Assembly: GCF_002395745.1 (NCBI RefSeq)
Contig: NZ_DGUN01000072.1
Span: 1-19,494, forward strand
Length of the DNA stretch: 19,494 nucleotides
Reading direction: 5' to 3'
From: Fibrobacter sp. UBA4309
GTDB lineage: Bacteria > Fibrobacterota > Fibrobacteria > Fibrobacterales > Fibrobacteraceae
In this document: piece after piece, positions 1 through 6,448 of the stretch
How positions within the stretch are numbered: position 1 is the first letter of the stretch
Layout of the letters: each line of letters begins with the position of its first letter
Notes under the pieces: generated by a model
What the model saw: only the letters and a program-made list of their open reading frames with translations
Databases searched by the model: none
Told to the model about the DNA's origin: nothing
Program-made: the position numbers and the translations under genes

Positions 1-609
1 GCTACCGACGCCGACGCCCAGTTTGACGACGAAGTCGAAATCAACTGCGACAACCTCGAACCGATGGTTACCTGGGGTATCACTCCGGCTCAGGCCATTC
101 CGCTCAACGGCAACATGCCGAAGATCGACGAATTCGAAGGCAGCGAAAAGAAGGTCATCTCCGAAGCCTACGAATACATGGGCTGGGAAGAAGGTTCCAA
201 GATGATTGGCCGCCCCATCGACATCGCATTCGTGGGTAGCTGCACCAACGGCCGCCTCAGCGACTTGCAGGCCGCCGCCGAAATCATCAAGGGCCACAAG
301 GTCGCCCCGACCGTGAAGATGTGGGTCGTTCCGGGCTCCATGAAGATCAAGGTGGAAGCCGAAGCCCTCGGTCTCGACAAAATCTTTAAGGAAGCCGGTG
401 CCGAATGGCGTGAAGCGGGCTGCTCGCTCTGCCTCGCCATGAACCCGGACAAACTCAAGGGCCGCCAGGTGAGCGCCTCCTCCAGCAACCGTAACTTCAA
501 GGGCCGTCAGGGCAGCCCCTCGGGCCGCACCATCCTCATGAGCCCCGCCATGGTGGCCGCCGCCGCCATCGAAGGCTGTGTCACCGACGTCCGCAAGTAC
601 ATCAAGTAA
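1..609 (+). CDS. leuC: 3-isopropylmalate dehydratase large subunit, 3' part (5' end outside window)
   Basis: This is the C-terminal 202 residues of the large subunit of isopropylmalate isomerase, which with LeuD converts 2-isopropylmalate to 3-isopropylmalate in leucine synthesis in the cytoplasm. The frame is open from base 1, so the gene begins upstream. The [4Fe-4S] cluster cysteines are visible: one in SCTNG (codon at 241) and two in the motif CSLCLAMN (codons at 421 and 430). The following stretch with SSSNRNFKGRQG and the end AAIEGCVTDVRKYIK are typical of LeuC and separate it from aconitase. LeuC proteins are usually about 465 residues, so roughly the last 40 percent is seen. The stop is 19 bp before leuD, so the two form an operon. 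Nothing looks damaged. Confidence 0.97.
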   Translation, partial: ATDADAQFDDEVEINCDNLEPMVTWGITPAQAIPLNGNMPKIDEFEGSEKKVISEAYEYMGWEEGSKMIGRPIDIAFVGSCTNGRLSDLQAAAEIIKGHKVAPTVKMWVVPGSMKIKVEAEALGLDKIFKEAGAEWREAGCSLCLAMNPDKLKGRQVSASSSNRNFKGRQGSPSGRTILMSPAMVAAAAIEGCVTDVRKYIK

Positions 610-628
610 CGCTAAGGAGATTTAAAAA

Positions 629-1237
629 ATGAATTCTATCGACATTGTTAAAGGTTCCGGCGTTCCTGTACGCGGCAACGACATCGACACTGACCGTATC
701 ATCCCGGCACGCTTCCTCAAGTGCGTCACGTTCGAAGGCCTCGGCGACAACGCCTTTGCCGACGATATCGCAGGCCTCGCCGCCCAGGGCAAGGTCCACC
801 CCTTCCGCGATCCGGCCTACAAGAACGGCTCCATTCTCGTCTCGAACCAGAACTTCGGTTGCGGTTCCAGCCGCGAACACGCTCCGCAGGCTCTGAAGCG
901 CTGGGGCATCCGCGCCATCATCGCCGAAAGCTACTCCGAAATCTTCTTCGGTAACTGTGTGGCCATTGGCGTGCCCTGCTACAAGGTGAGCCACGAAGTG
1001 GCAGACAAGATTCTCGCCTGGATCGAAGCACACCCGAGCGAAGAACTCGTCACGAGCACCGAAAGCCGCACGCTCAAGATGGGTGACGAAACCATCGAGC
1101 TCACGCTTGCTGACGGCCCCCGCGGTCAGTTCCTCGACGGCTCCTGGCACGCACGTTCCGCCCTCATGGCCAATGCCGACAAGGTGCAGGAACTCGCCAG
1201 CAAGCTGCCGTATATGCAGTTCTTGAAAAATGCGTAA
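629..1237 (+). CDS. leuD: 3-isopropylmalate dehydratase small subunit
   Basis: This is the 202-residue small (swivel-domain) subunit of isopropylmalate isomerase, partner of LeuC. The family signature is clear: GNDIDTDRIIPARFLK near the N-terminus, then NQNFGCGSSREHAPQAL at about residues 71-87, which helps shape the substrate site and distinguishes leucine from lysine-pathway enzymes, then AESYSEIFFGN. Length matches the family. The start is fixed by the ribosome-binding site AAGGAGA (614-620) 8 bases before the ATG. The gene is co-transcribed with leuC; the other leu genes are not in this window. Transcription probably ends at the hairpin at 1436-1466, since no stronger terminator is seen closer to the stop codon. 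Confidence 0.97.
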   Translation: MNSIDIVKGSGVPVRGNDIDTDRIIPARFLKCVTFEGLGDNAFADDIAGLAAQGKVHPFRDPAYKNGSILVSNQNFGCGSSREHAPQALKRWGIRAIIAESYSEIFFGNCVAIGVPCYKVSHEVADKILAWIEAHPSEELVTSTESRTLKMGDETIELTLADGPRGQFLDGSWHARSALMANADKVQELASKLPYMQFLKNA

Positions 1238-1435
1238 GGCGAGAGTCGCGTTCAAGCGTGCTTGAACATGACCGAGCCCAGCATTTTGTACTTGAGCGAA
1301 GCGATAGTACCAGTGACACGAAGTGTCATCCTGAGCTAAACGAAACTTAGAACTTTAGTTCTCTAGTTGAGTTATGCCCTTTGGGTAGAAGCAACGCTAG
1401 TTGCGAAGTCGAAGGATCCAGACCAGCATTACAAA
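1238..1435. other. Repeat-rich non-coding stretch after leuD
   Basis: About 200 bp without a convincing gene. It is packed with short hairpins: GTTCAAGC-GT-GCTTGAAC (1250-1267, perfect 8-bp arms), TGACAC-GAA-GTGTCA (1314-1328), AGAAC-TTTA-GTTCT (1349-1362), CCC-TTT-GGG (1377-1385) and GCAAC-GCTA-GTTGC (1391-1404). The first hairpin has no T-tract and is not a convincing terminator. The second half is a copy of the dispersed repeat described separately. Confidence 0.7.
1323..1419 (+). repeat. Long composite copy of the GTGTCATCCTGAGC / AGTCGAAGGATC palindromic repeat
   Basis: The left end GTGTCATCCTGAGC (1323-1336) and right end AGTCGAAGGATC (1407-1418) match, base for base, the two ends of the repeats that flank the GIY-YIG gene at 16611-16990. 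Instead of one apical hairpin this copy holds about 70 bp with three small hairpins. The outermost ATCCT and AGGAT can pair. It lies in the untranslated region between leuD and the terminator. The copy could be a nested or expanded version of the element; no coding capacity is seen inside it. Confidence 0.75.
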
Positions 1436-1466
1436 GCGCCCGGTTTAAAAGCCGGGTGTTTTTTTT
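1436..1466 (+). terminator. Rho-independent terminator of the leu operon
   Basis: A GC-rich stem (CCCGG at 1439-1443 pairing with CCGGG at 1452-1456, extended by a G-T pair) is followed by eight T residues at 1459-1466. It lies 200 bp after leuD, beyond the repeat-rich stretch, and before the next gene's leader. Confidence 0.85.
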
Positions 1467-1546
1467 GCATTATATTATACAAAAAAAAGTATATTCATTA
1501 TAACAGTCTTTAGATACCCATATAAAAAAACATCAAGGGGAAAAAT

Positions 1547-2158
1547 ATGAACAAATGGATATTAATCACCCTATGCCTAACCTGTTTCATATATGCACGC
1601 AATCCATTTTGTAACCCAAGTGACATAGACGACCAACGAGATGGAAGGTGCTATACAACAGTAAGAATTGGCAATCAAATATGGATGTCAGAAAATTTAA
1701 CCTATCGAGAAAACCTGCCTGGAAAAGTGTGGTTAGTTGAAGACGTTCCTAACTATTGGAAGATTGGAGTATACTATACTTGGAGTGCAGCGATGAAAGC
1801 TTGTCCTGAAGACTGGCATCTTCCCAGCGTCGAAGAATGGGAAGAATTATTCAGATATGCAGGAGGAACTGACAAAAATGGATTCACAAGATACGAAGTC
1901 GCTATCAAAAATTTAAAATCAATTGGTGACTGGGGTTCACCAAAAAACAAAGGAAATGGCACGAACAAATATGGATTCAATGCTTGGCCTATGGGCATGG
2001 TATATAAGGATGGAACATACATGAATGTTGGTGGTTCTACTCATTTTTGGACAACAAAACCGGGAACAATCGCAAATTTTCCCATGGCAAGTGAATACGG
2101 AGGATTCAATTACTACAGCACCGAAAATGGTTATTCCGTCCGCTGCATAAAAGACTAA
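1547..2158 (+). CDS. Secreted FISUMP-domain protein (Fibrobacter succinogenes major paralogous domain)
   Basis: A 203-residue protein with a short N-terminal signal peptide (hydrophobic residues 4-16, ending CFIYA) followed by one FISUMP domain. Recognised parts are DDQRDGRCYTTVRIGNQIWM then SENLTY (about residues 28-53), the YTWSAAM segment, CPEDWHLPSVEEWEEL (about 86-101), KYGFNAWPMG, STHFWTT and the final SVRCIKD. This module is expanded in Fibrobacter and found in some Bacteroidetes; its function is unknown, but proteins carrying it are exported. The start has a good ribosome-binding site, AAGGGG (1535-1540), 6 bases upstream. The gene is much more AT-rich than leuCD, and has its own terminator, so it appears to be a single-gene unit. 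The family is sure; the role is not. Confidence 0.9.
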   Translation: MNKWILITLCLTCFIYARNPFCNPSDIDDQRDGRCYTTVRIGNQIWMSENLTYRENLPGKVWLVEDVPNYWKIGVYYTWSAAMKACPEDWHLPSVEEWEELFRYAGGTDKNGFTRYEVAIKNLKSIGDWGSPKNKGNGTNKYGFNAWPMGMVYKDGTYMNVGGSTHFWTTKPGTIANFPMASEYGGFNYYSTENGYSVRCIKD

Positions 2159-2168
2159 CAACAAAAAG

Positions 2169-2199
2169 CGTCCAGGTTAAAAGCCTGGGCGTTTTTTTT
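2169..2199 (+). terminator. Rho-independent terminator after the FISUMP gene
   Basis: An 8-bp stem (CGTCCAGG at 2169-2176 with CCTGGGCG at 2184-2191, one G-T pair) with loop TTAAAAG is followed by eight T residues (2192-2199). The loop nearly repeats that of the terminator at 1436-1466 (TTTAAAA). Confidence 0.9.
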
Positions 2200-2220
2200 A
2201 TTTACGGCAAACCAAAACGC

Positions 2221-2249
2221 TTGCGAACCCGTATAAATAAAGGTATATT
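2221..2249 (+). promoter_or_regulatory. Candidate sigma-70-type promoter for the 2281 lipoprotein gene
   Basis: TTGCGA (2221-2226) and TATATT (2244-2249) are separated by 17 bp and lie just after the preceding terminator and 31 bp before the start codon. Promoter consensus in this phylum is poorly known, so this is a match by eye only. Confidence 0.45.
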
Positions 2250-2280
2250 AAGGTTGTAAGTCTTATAAAAGGATCTTTAT

Positions 2281-3303
2281 ATGAAGACTGTTTCGGGTAA
2301 AACATTTATTATTTCTTGTATCGTGCTGTTGTCCGCAATCTTTATCTCAGCATGCGGAGACGATAACAGTTCCAGCGCAGTCGCAAGCGCTAAGGACTAC
2401 TGTTCCACTAATTTTCGATACAAATATAACCATGACGACGCAAACAAGAAATTCACCATATTTGAAGATCACTCGTATGACGAATGCCAACATCTAAACG
2501 GCAACTATACATTTACCCATATAGACGAAGTTCTGCAGCATAAACGGAGTTACATATTTGTCGGAGATACTCTAGTTATAATTCAGAACAAAGAAGGCGA
2601 TCCCGATACTATGGCCACCGTTTTGGTGGGCGGCTCCGCGAACAACCTCCTCGGAGACTGGTCGTTCACTACATGCGACTACGAAGCAGGTTCCATTTCT
2701 TGCAACAACAAACCGAAATCATACACGATCCATTATGTTTTCGAAGCTGATTCTCAGTTCGTATATTTCACTCAAGCAGACGGAAACTGCATTCCAGCAG
2801 AATCTATAATGCCTAGCGACGGGACCTTGGATAAAGACGAAAGCTACACCGATACCTACGCCATGCGATCCCTTTATGAATCCATTATAAACATCAAAAA
2901 AGGTGACACCCACAACATAAGCATTTCACCTTCGTCATTCTTCCTTCAAGATGGCGGAATAACCGTTCCATCTGAAGTGGCTATTTCAAGTCAAAGCAAG
3001 TATGCCGTTACCTTCACTATCGGCGGTCAGGAATTTTTGACCACCCTTGGTGAAAACACTCACCGTATCCAGTATTATTCCGATTCCCAGTCTGAAGTTG
3101 ATTTGGACCTCGCCTCCGGCAGCAAAGTTTGCCATCTGCATTACTTTAGAGATGCTAAGCTCACCAGTGAAACATGCAAGGCCGAAAATGCGCCCAACTT
3201 TGAATTGGATACGCATGAAGAAACCGGCGTCGAATATGTTGACTCGTATAATGTTGAAAACATCGACGAGTTTAAGGCATGCCTGATTACGCTGGCACAA
3301 TAA
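2281..3303 (+). CDS. Hypothetical lipoprotein, 340 residues
   Basis: The N-terminus is a lipoprotein signal: positive start (MKTVSGK), hydrophobic core, and lipobox ISAC with the lipidated cysteine at residue 25, followed by a serine-rich tether (GDDNSSSAVAS). The mature part is rich in polar residues and beta-type strands. A recurrent cysteine pattern (CSTNF, YDECQHL, FTTCDYE, ISCNNK, GNCIP, KVCHLHY, ETCKAE, FKACLIT) suggests disulfides in the cell envelope. A segment such as KKFTIFEDHSYDECQHLNGNY reads like a small barrel strand pair, but I do not recognise the family. The ribosome-binding site AAGGAT (2269-2274) sits 6 bases before the ATG. It has its own candidate promoter and seems monocistronic. 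It is probably one of the many small Fibrobacter surface lipoproteins; function unknown. Confidence 0.8.
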   Translation: MKTVSGKTFIISCIVLLSAIFISACGDDNSSSAVASAKDYCSTNFRYKYNHDDANKKFTIFEDHSYDECQHLNGNYTFTHIDEVLQHKRSYIFVGDTLVIIQNKEGDPDTMATVLVGGSANNLLGDWSFTTCDYEAGSISCNNKPKSYTIHYVFEADSQFVYFTQADGNCIPAESIMPSDGTLDKDESYTDTYAMRSLYESIINIKKGDTHNISISPSSFFLQDGGITVPSEVAISSQSKYAVTFTIGGQEFLTTLGENTHRIQYYSDSQSEVDLDLASGSKVCHLHYFRDAKLTSETCKAENAPNFELDTHEETGVEYVDSYNVENIDEFKACLITLAQ

Positions 3304-3390
3304 TCGCCTTATAGCAGCTCTTTATGAGCAGATGCTTTTAGCGCGTGCCCTACCCTACACCATTTCGGCATTGAGCTTTGCGGCAAGTTT

Positions 3391-3780
3391 CTACCAAAAC
3401 AAGTTCTTATAGCTGGTCCCGAGGGCATTCGCGAGCCTGTGGGCCATCTTACGGCCAATCGGTTCCCTATCCCGCTCCATCGCAGAAACCTGCTGCTTGG
3501 TAATGCCTACCTTATCCGCAAGCTGCTGCTGAGTGTAGCCAAAAGTCGTGCGAAGCAACTTCAAGCTTTCGGCAGGCGTAGTTTCCTCCTTGATTTGTTT
3601 TGAAAGGTCAGTCTCACCCCACTCAACATACTCTTCGTCTCCATTCACGACATCTTCCACATTCGGGAATGCAGACCTGATATAAAGCAGAAGGTGTTCA
3701 GGAATGTTCGTTCCCTCAAACGTAAACATCGTTCCACTCACATCCTTACTAGTAAGGCGCATTTTCACGGCTTCCAACAT
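3391..3780 (-). CDS. HigA-like antitoxin with XRE-type helix-turn-helix
   Basis: A 129-residue DNA-binding protein, likely the antitoxin of the preceding toxin gene. The last 55 residues form a Cro/C1-type helix-turn-helix: ESLKLLRTTFGYTQQQLADK, then VGITKQQVSAMERDREPIGR, then KMAHRLANALGTSYKNLFW. The N-terminal part (SGTMFTFEGTNIPEHLLLYI and the acidic stretch after it) would be the toxin-binding part. A longer reading from 3798 exists, but a strong ribosome-binding site GGAGG (minus strand of 3787-3791) sits 6 bases before the ATG at 3780, so I use that start. It overlaps the toxin gene by 32 bp, so the two are translated together. By family knowledge such antitoxins bind the operon's operator and the toxin. 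Toxin first, antitoxin second is the higBA order. Confidence 0.85.
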   Translation of the reverse strand: MLEAVKMRLTSKDVSGTMFTFEGTNIPEHLLLYIRSAFPNVEDVVNGDEEYVEWGETDLSKQIKEETTPAESLKLLRTTFGYTQQQLADKVGITKQQVSAMERDREPIGRKMAHRLANALGTSYKNLFW

Positions 3781-4015
3781 AAGTGACCTCCAATTCAATT
3801 CCTTCTATTGTTTCAAACCAACACGCCACCCAATGGTAAGAAAGATGGCAATGATACGTATTCGTATCGGTGAGTTTTTTGTAGTTCGGCCAATTTGGCA
3901 GAACCGGTCCTTTTTCTTTCAAATCCTCCACAAGTTTGTCAAAAAGAATCCTTTCTCTCTTTGGCATAATTGCGACAGCCTTCACAATTTTCTTCTTTAA
4001 AATGACTCTTCTCAT
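3749..4015 (-). CDS. RelE/HigB-like toxin of a type II toxin-antitoxin pair
   Basis: An 88-residue basic protein just upstream of and overlapping the antitoxin gene. The core KLVEDLKEKGPVLPNWPNYK, YHCHLSYHWVACWF and IELEVTYVGSRENAPY matches the small RelE-fold toxins in which the GP.L.NWPN motif, the strand with H-C-H and the final AGSRE/VGSRE strand are conserved; such toxins cut mRNA at the ribosome. The start is uncertain. The ATG at 4015 has no nearby ribosome-binding site, and the candidate promoter (4018-4044) would begin transcription at or inside it. A GTG at 3985 or the ATG at 3967 (after GAAGG) may be the real start, leaving the conserved region intact. Gene order and overlap support the toxin-antitoxin reading; activity is inferred. 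Confidence 0.8.
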   Translation of the reverse strand: MRRVILKKKIVKAVAIMPKRERILFDKLVEDLKEKGPVLPNWPNYKKLTDTNTYHCHLSYHWVACWFETIEGIELEVTYVGSRENAPY

Positions 4016-4017
4016 AA

Positions 4018-4044
4018 TTTATATTATTTCTTTACTCCTGTCAA
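4018..4044 (-). promoter_or_regulatory. Candidate promoter of the toxin-antitoxin pair
   Basis: On the minus strand a perfect TTGACA (4044-4039) is followed after 15 bp by TATAAA (4023-4018), or after 17 bp by TAAATT (4021-4016). It lies between the 63-residue gene and the toxin gene, so the pair can be expressed separately from its upstream neighbour. The nearness to ATG 4015 argues for a later toxin start or a leaderless message. Confidence 0.5.
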
Positions 4045-4054
4045 GATTTTTTCT

Positions 4055-4246
4055 TTACTTTCTATTTGAGCCATCAATCCCGCGATCAAGCAACATCCTG
4101 CGGACGGCACGATTATTGTCCACATATTCCTTTTCAATTTTCTCTTGCCTGACCACCCTTTTCACACGCATATTATGCAGTGTCATTTCATTTGCCAGAT
4201 CTTTAGCCTTGGCAAAAACTGTCGAGAAAAAATCTTTCGACTTCAT
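4055..4246 (-). CDS. Small hypothetical charged protein, 63 residues
   Basis: A short, strongly basic and helical protein: MKSKDFFSTVFAKAKDLANE, followed by a segment with HNMRVKRVVRQEKIEKEY and the end DRGIDGSNRK. No signal peptide, membrane segment or known motif is seen. It is likely real because a strong ribosome-binding site GGAGG (minus strand of 4251-4255) lies 4 bases before the ATG and because a terminator precedes it and a toxin-antitoxin pair follows it in the same direction, 39 bp further on. The amphipathic pattern could form a coiled-coil or a nucleic acid-binding helix. It may be a third component or regulator of the toxin-antitoxin pair, but nothing in the sequence proves that. 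Confidence 0.6.
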   Translation of the reverse strand: MKSKDFFSTVFAKAKDLANEMTLHNMRVKRVVRQEKIEKEYVDNNRAVRRMLLDRGIDGSNRK

Positions 4247-4263
4247 ATAGCCTCCGTTGTTAT

Positions 4264-4279
4264 GGTCGTATTTACGACC
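4264..4279. promoter_or_regulatory. Perfect inverted repeat, candidate operator
   Basis: GGTCGTA-TT-TACGACC, a perfect 7-bp palindrome with a 2-bp centre, lies 8 bp before the GGAGG of the 63-residue gene. This size and position fit a binding site for a dimeric helix-turn-helix repressor, such as the nearby antitoxin. No second copy is seen near the toxin promoter, so the link is a guess. A short hairpin in the leader is the alternative. Confidence 0.45.
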
Positions 4280-4301
4280 GGTTATTTTCGAGGCGTTATC
4301 G

Positions 4302-4344
4302 CAATAAAACGAAAACGCACCTCGCCTTAAAACAGCGAGATGCG
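4302..4344 (-). terminator. Rho-independent terminator on the minus strand, after the small lipoprotein gene
   Basis: Read on the minus strand, CGCATCTCGC (4344-4335) pairs with GCGAGGTGCG (4325-4316) over 10 bp with one G-T pair, followed by TTTTCGTTTTATT. It separates the lipoprotein gene at 4409-4762 from the 63-residue gene. Confidence 0.8.
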
Positions 4345-4368
4345 TCGGGCTTTAATGTACCTATAATT

Positions 4369-4402
4369 CAAAAGCCTGGCAAGGGGGCTTTGAATTTTTT
4401 AC
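4369..4402. terminator. Second hairpin after the small lipoprotein gene
   Basis: ATTCAAAAGCC and GGCTTTGAAT form a 10-bp stem with one bulged A. It is followed by a T-run when read on the plus strand, where no gene needs terminating, and by TATAGG on the minus strand. It may help end or stabilise the minus-strand lipoprotein message, or block antisense transcription into the gene. Confidence 0.45.
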
Positions 4403-4408
4403 AATGCC

Positions 4409-4762
4409 TTATTCATCCAAGCAGGTATTGACTTCGGCAGCCGCACCATAGTAGTAGGCGAAGATACCGCCGCCCTGGTCGCACTTCTTTCCTCCGGAGG
4501 GACATCCCGAACCAACTGTGGCTTTAGAGACGCCTTCTACATTTTGCGATTCACAGGTTGTCTTGAATCTGTCAATGGACGAATAGGATGTCGGAACCTC
4601 GGAACAGGACGCAGAACCGTCCCCACCGGGCAATTCTACATAGCAAGAAACGACGCTACCAGACCCCGACCCACCAGCAGAGGAGCTGTCATCGCAGCCG
4701 TAGAATGCGAAACTAGCAGCAGTCACGACCGCTACCGCCAATAAAACTTTTCTTGTTTTCAT
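4409..4762 (-). CDS. Small cysteine-rich lipoprotein, 117 residues
   Basis: MKTRKVLLAVAVVTAASFAF then YGC is a lipoprotein signal with the lipidated cysteine at residue 23, followed by the Ser/Gly tether DDSSSAGGSGSGS. The mature domain of about 80 residues contains six further cysteines (residues 40, 53, 70, 87, 94 and 114), enough for three disulfides, and a glycine/tyrosine-rich end (GGGIFAYYYG). A longer reading back to 4816 exists, but the ATG at 4762 is preceded by GAGGG at a 5-base distance and gives a proper signal peptide. I do not recognise the family; a disulfide-knotted, outer-membrane-anchored protein is the simplest view. It has its own candidate promoter and a terminator. Confidence 0.8.
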   Translation of the reverse strand: MKTRKVLLAVAVVTAASFAFYGCDDSSSAGGSGSGSVVSCYVELPGGDGSASCSEVPTSYSSIDRFKTTCESQNVEGVSKATVGSGCPSGGKKCDQGGGIFAYYYGAAAEVNTCLDE

Positions 4763-4786
4763 ATGAGCCCTCTTTTTGATAATAGG

Positions 4787-4816
4787 TTTATAATTAATAT
4801 ATCCTTTTCTCGTCAA
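4787..4816 (-). promoter_or_regulatory. Candidate promoter of the cysteine-rich lipoprotein gene
   Basis: On the minus strand TTGACG (4816-4811) and TATAAA (4792-4787) are 18 bp apart, about 25 bp before the start codon. An 8-bp inverted repeat (ATCCTTTT at 4801-4808 with AAAAGGAT at 4816-4823) overlaps the -35 element, so it could be an operator. Confidence 0.5.
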
Positions 4817-4855
4817 AAAGGATTAAAAAATTTTTCTTGGGGCGGAGCCTTTCCC

Positions 4856-5488
4856 CTACCCCTTATACCTTGATTTATACCCGTGATTTTCCTTGGGGCG
4901 CAAGTCGTTGGGATACATCACATCGGTGTAGATGTCTTCTTGCAGCTGTTTCACGAGTTTGTACACTTCTGCATAATTGGCGATGCTGTCGATGGAAATG
5001 CCCGCATTAGTCGACCTTCCTCGCCCGTTCAGCGTCGCCGGGTTCGCCTGGGCAGAGGTCGTGATGATATCGCCCACCCCAAACCACTGGTCAAAAACGC
5101 CGCGGTGCAAATCTACATGCGAAAGTTCCGCGAACGGTTTTGACTTGTATGTCCTGGCGAAGATACCTCCGGAAGCGTAGATGGCCTTGTCCGTAACGAT
5201 GTAGGCCGTATTGCGGTAACGCCGGAACGAGAGCAGCGCCCCGCCCAGATAGAGCCAGACCGGCATCAGGTGGAGCAGCATGAAGGGCACCATGAAGAAT
5301 GTCACATTTTCAGACTTGTCAGCCGCAAACGCAGCCCCCATAACGCCAAAATCGATAGCGGCCCAAATCGCCGCAAACGGGAGCAGCGGATTGAAGAAGC
5401 ATTCAAAGATGAAGCACGTCTTGTCCGGCTTGCCGGCGTACAGGATCTTCTCGTCCTTCCCTATCAAAAGCGTGAGTTCGTTGTCCAT
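4856..5488 (-). CDS. Membrane protein with bacterial PH-like (bPH2/DUF304-type) domain
   Basis: A 210-residue protein with two hydrophobic segments (about residues 26-54 and 62-86) followed by a soluble domain. The part RRYRNTAYIVTDKAIYASGG then IFARTYKSKPFAELSHVDLH is the hallmark of the bPH2 (DUF304, YdbS/YvqA-like) fold: a tyrosine-containing 'Y.vTd.ai..sG' strand and a later 'hv....g.fd..fGvGdi.. t' strand (FDQWFGVGDIITTS). Such domains sit at the cytoplasmic membrane; their ligands are unknown. The ATG at 5488 is chosen over a GTG at 5494 because GAGG (5496-5499) is then 7 bases away. The C-terminal tail (PNDLRPKENHGYKSRYKG) is basic. The gene diverges from the ExbD-like lipoprotein gene, about 100 bp away. 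No clear terminator follows, only a weak GGGG...CCCC hairpin with a T-run near 4826-4850. Confidence 0.75.
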   Translation of the reverse strand: MDNELTLLIGKDEKILYAGKPDKTCFIFECFFNPLLPFAAIWAAIDFGVMGAAFAADKSENVTFFMVPFMLLHLMPVWLYLGGALLSFRRYRNTAYIVTDKAIYASGGIFARTYKSKPFAELSHVDLHRGVFDQWFGVGDIITTSAQANPATLNGRGRSTNAGISIDSIANYAEVYKLVKQLQEDIYTDVMYPNDLRPKENHGYKSRYKG

Positions 5489-5587
5489 GAGCACACCTCG
5501 TAAAAAAACTAATCCCCCTACTAATATAAACTATTTACCGCACTTTATAAAAAAATTCTATCTTCATAGAATAATTTTGGATTAGAA

Positions 5588-6427
5588 ATGAAACGAATCT
5601 TATTACTCGCCCTTTTGCTCTTTCTTGCCGGATGCCATGAAGAAAATGCGTTCATGACCCCGTCGGAAAACGTTGTCGTCATCGACGTGAATTCCAGGGA
5701 GTACTTCATCAACGGCCAAAAGGTCGGCGATTCCTTCAAGGATTTCCTCCAGAACGGGGATTGGAGAGTCCAGCCCATCCTGGATTTTTTCAGCCAGTTC
5801 AAGCAAGATAGATTCAAGCCGCTGGACGAAAAGGAAGTCCACGTACACGTCGCCGGGAACTGCACCTTCAACGCGTTCGGCAAGGTGCTCACCACATTGA
5901 ATTTCGAACCGCTTGTCGGCAAGGTGCTCTACGTCATCGACAAGGACTTTTCCTCCCCCATTCCTGCAGTCAATCCGGCCATGGATTCCGAAGTTCAAAG
6001 GTGCAGGAACGTCAGCAAGGGCAACATCATCAAGGTCTCGCACATGTTCAAAAGCGAAAAGGGCATGACGGATGACGAGATTTTACAGAAGCGGCTCGAC
6101 GAGAAGCAGCAGGAAGCGGACTGCGCCGAAAACTTCATGATGATCAACCTAATCCTGAACCCCTACGACAAGATGAGCCCCTTCGTCGTGAGCCTGAACG
6201 AACTCGGGTTCCTTGGCGGGAATAGGACGTACAATTTTGCGAGCGAAGACGAATTCTGGCAATTCGTCGACGAAATCAGATCGCGCGAATCGCTCCAGAA
6301 CAAGAAGGACCGCGACCAAATTCTTGTCGTTGTCAACAGGGAGGCTCCCGTGGCAAGTTCGAGCCATATTCTCAGGAAACTGAGCGAATACGGCTACGAA
6401 ATCATGTTCGGATTCACCTCCATGTAA
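5588..6427 (+). CDS. Lipoprotein with two ExbD/TolR-like periplasmic domains
   Basis: MKRILLLALLLFLAGC is a lipoprotein signal with the modified cysteine at residue 16. Two mature regions resemble the soluble domain of ExbD/TolR. The first (about residues 28-118) has VVVIDVNSREYFINGQKVGD, then VHVHVAGNCTFNAFGKVLTT and GKVLYVIDKDF. The second (about 193-279) has FVVSLNELGFLGGNRTYNF, then DQILVVVNREAPVASSSHIL and YEIMFGFTSM. In ExbD the pattern is a strand with 'NG..v', a helix, a strand 'v.v.aD....y..v' and a last strand with 'G...v..v'. ExbD normally has a transmembrane anchor and one domain; here a lipid anchor and two domains replace it. The similarity is judged by eye, so the function (perhaps a non-motor relative) is open. 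No MotA/ExbB-like partner is next to it. It converges on the GH43 operon, 21 bp away. Its ribosome-binding site is weak. Confidence 0.6.
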   Translation: MKRILLLALLLFLAGCHEENAFMTPSENVVVIDVNSREYFINGQKVGDSFKDFLQNGDWRVQPILDFFSQFKQDRFKPLDEKEVHVHVAGNCTFNAFGKVLTTLNFEPLVGKVLYVIDKDFSSPIPAVNPAMDSEVQRCRNVSKGNIIKVSHMFKSEKGMTDDEILQKRLDEKQQEADCAENFMMINLILNPYDKMSPFVVSLNELGFLGGNRTYNFASEDEFWQFVDEIRSRESLQNKKDRDQILVVVNREAPVASSSHILRKLSEYGYEIMFGFTSM

Positions 6428-6448
6428 TCCAGGACTGGACAGAACGAC

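Noticed and set aside
1250..1267. The perfect hairpin after leuD as terminator of the leu operon
   Set aside because: No T-tract follows. The hairpin at 1436-1466 with eight T residues is far better.
1323..1419. The repeats as a CRISPR array
   Set aside because: There is one copy here with internal hairpins, no regularly spaced direct repeats and unique spacers, and no cas genes in the window.
3936..4330. Plus-strand frames over the toxin and the 63-residue gene
   Set aside because: They lack ribosome-binding sites and are phenylalanine/leucine-rich complements of AT-rich DNA; the minus-strand genes have better starts and family features.
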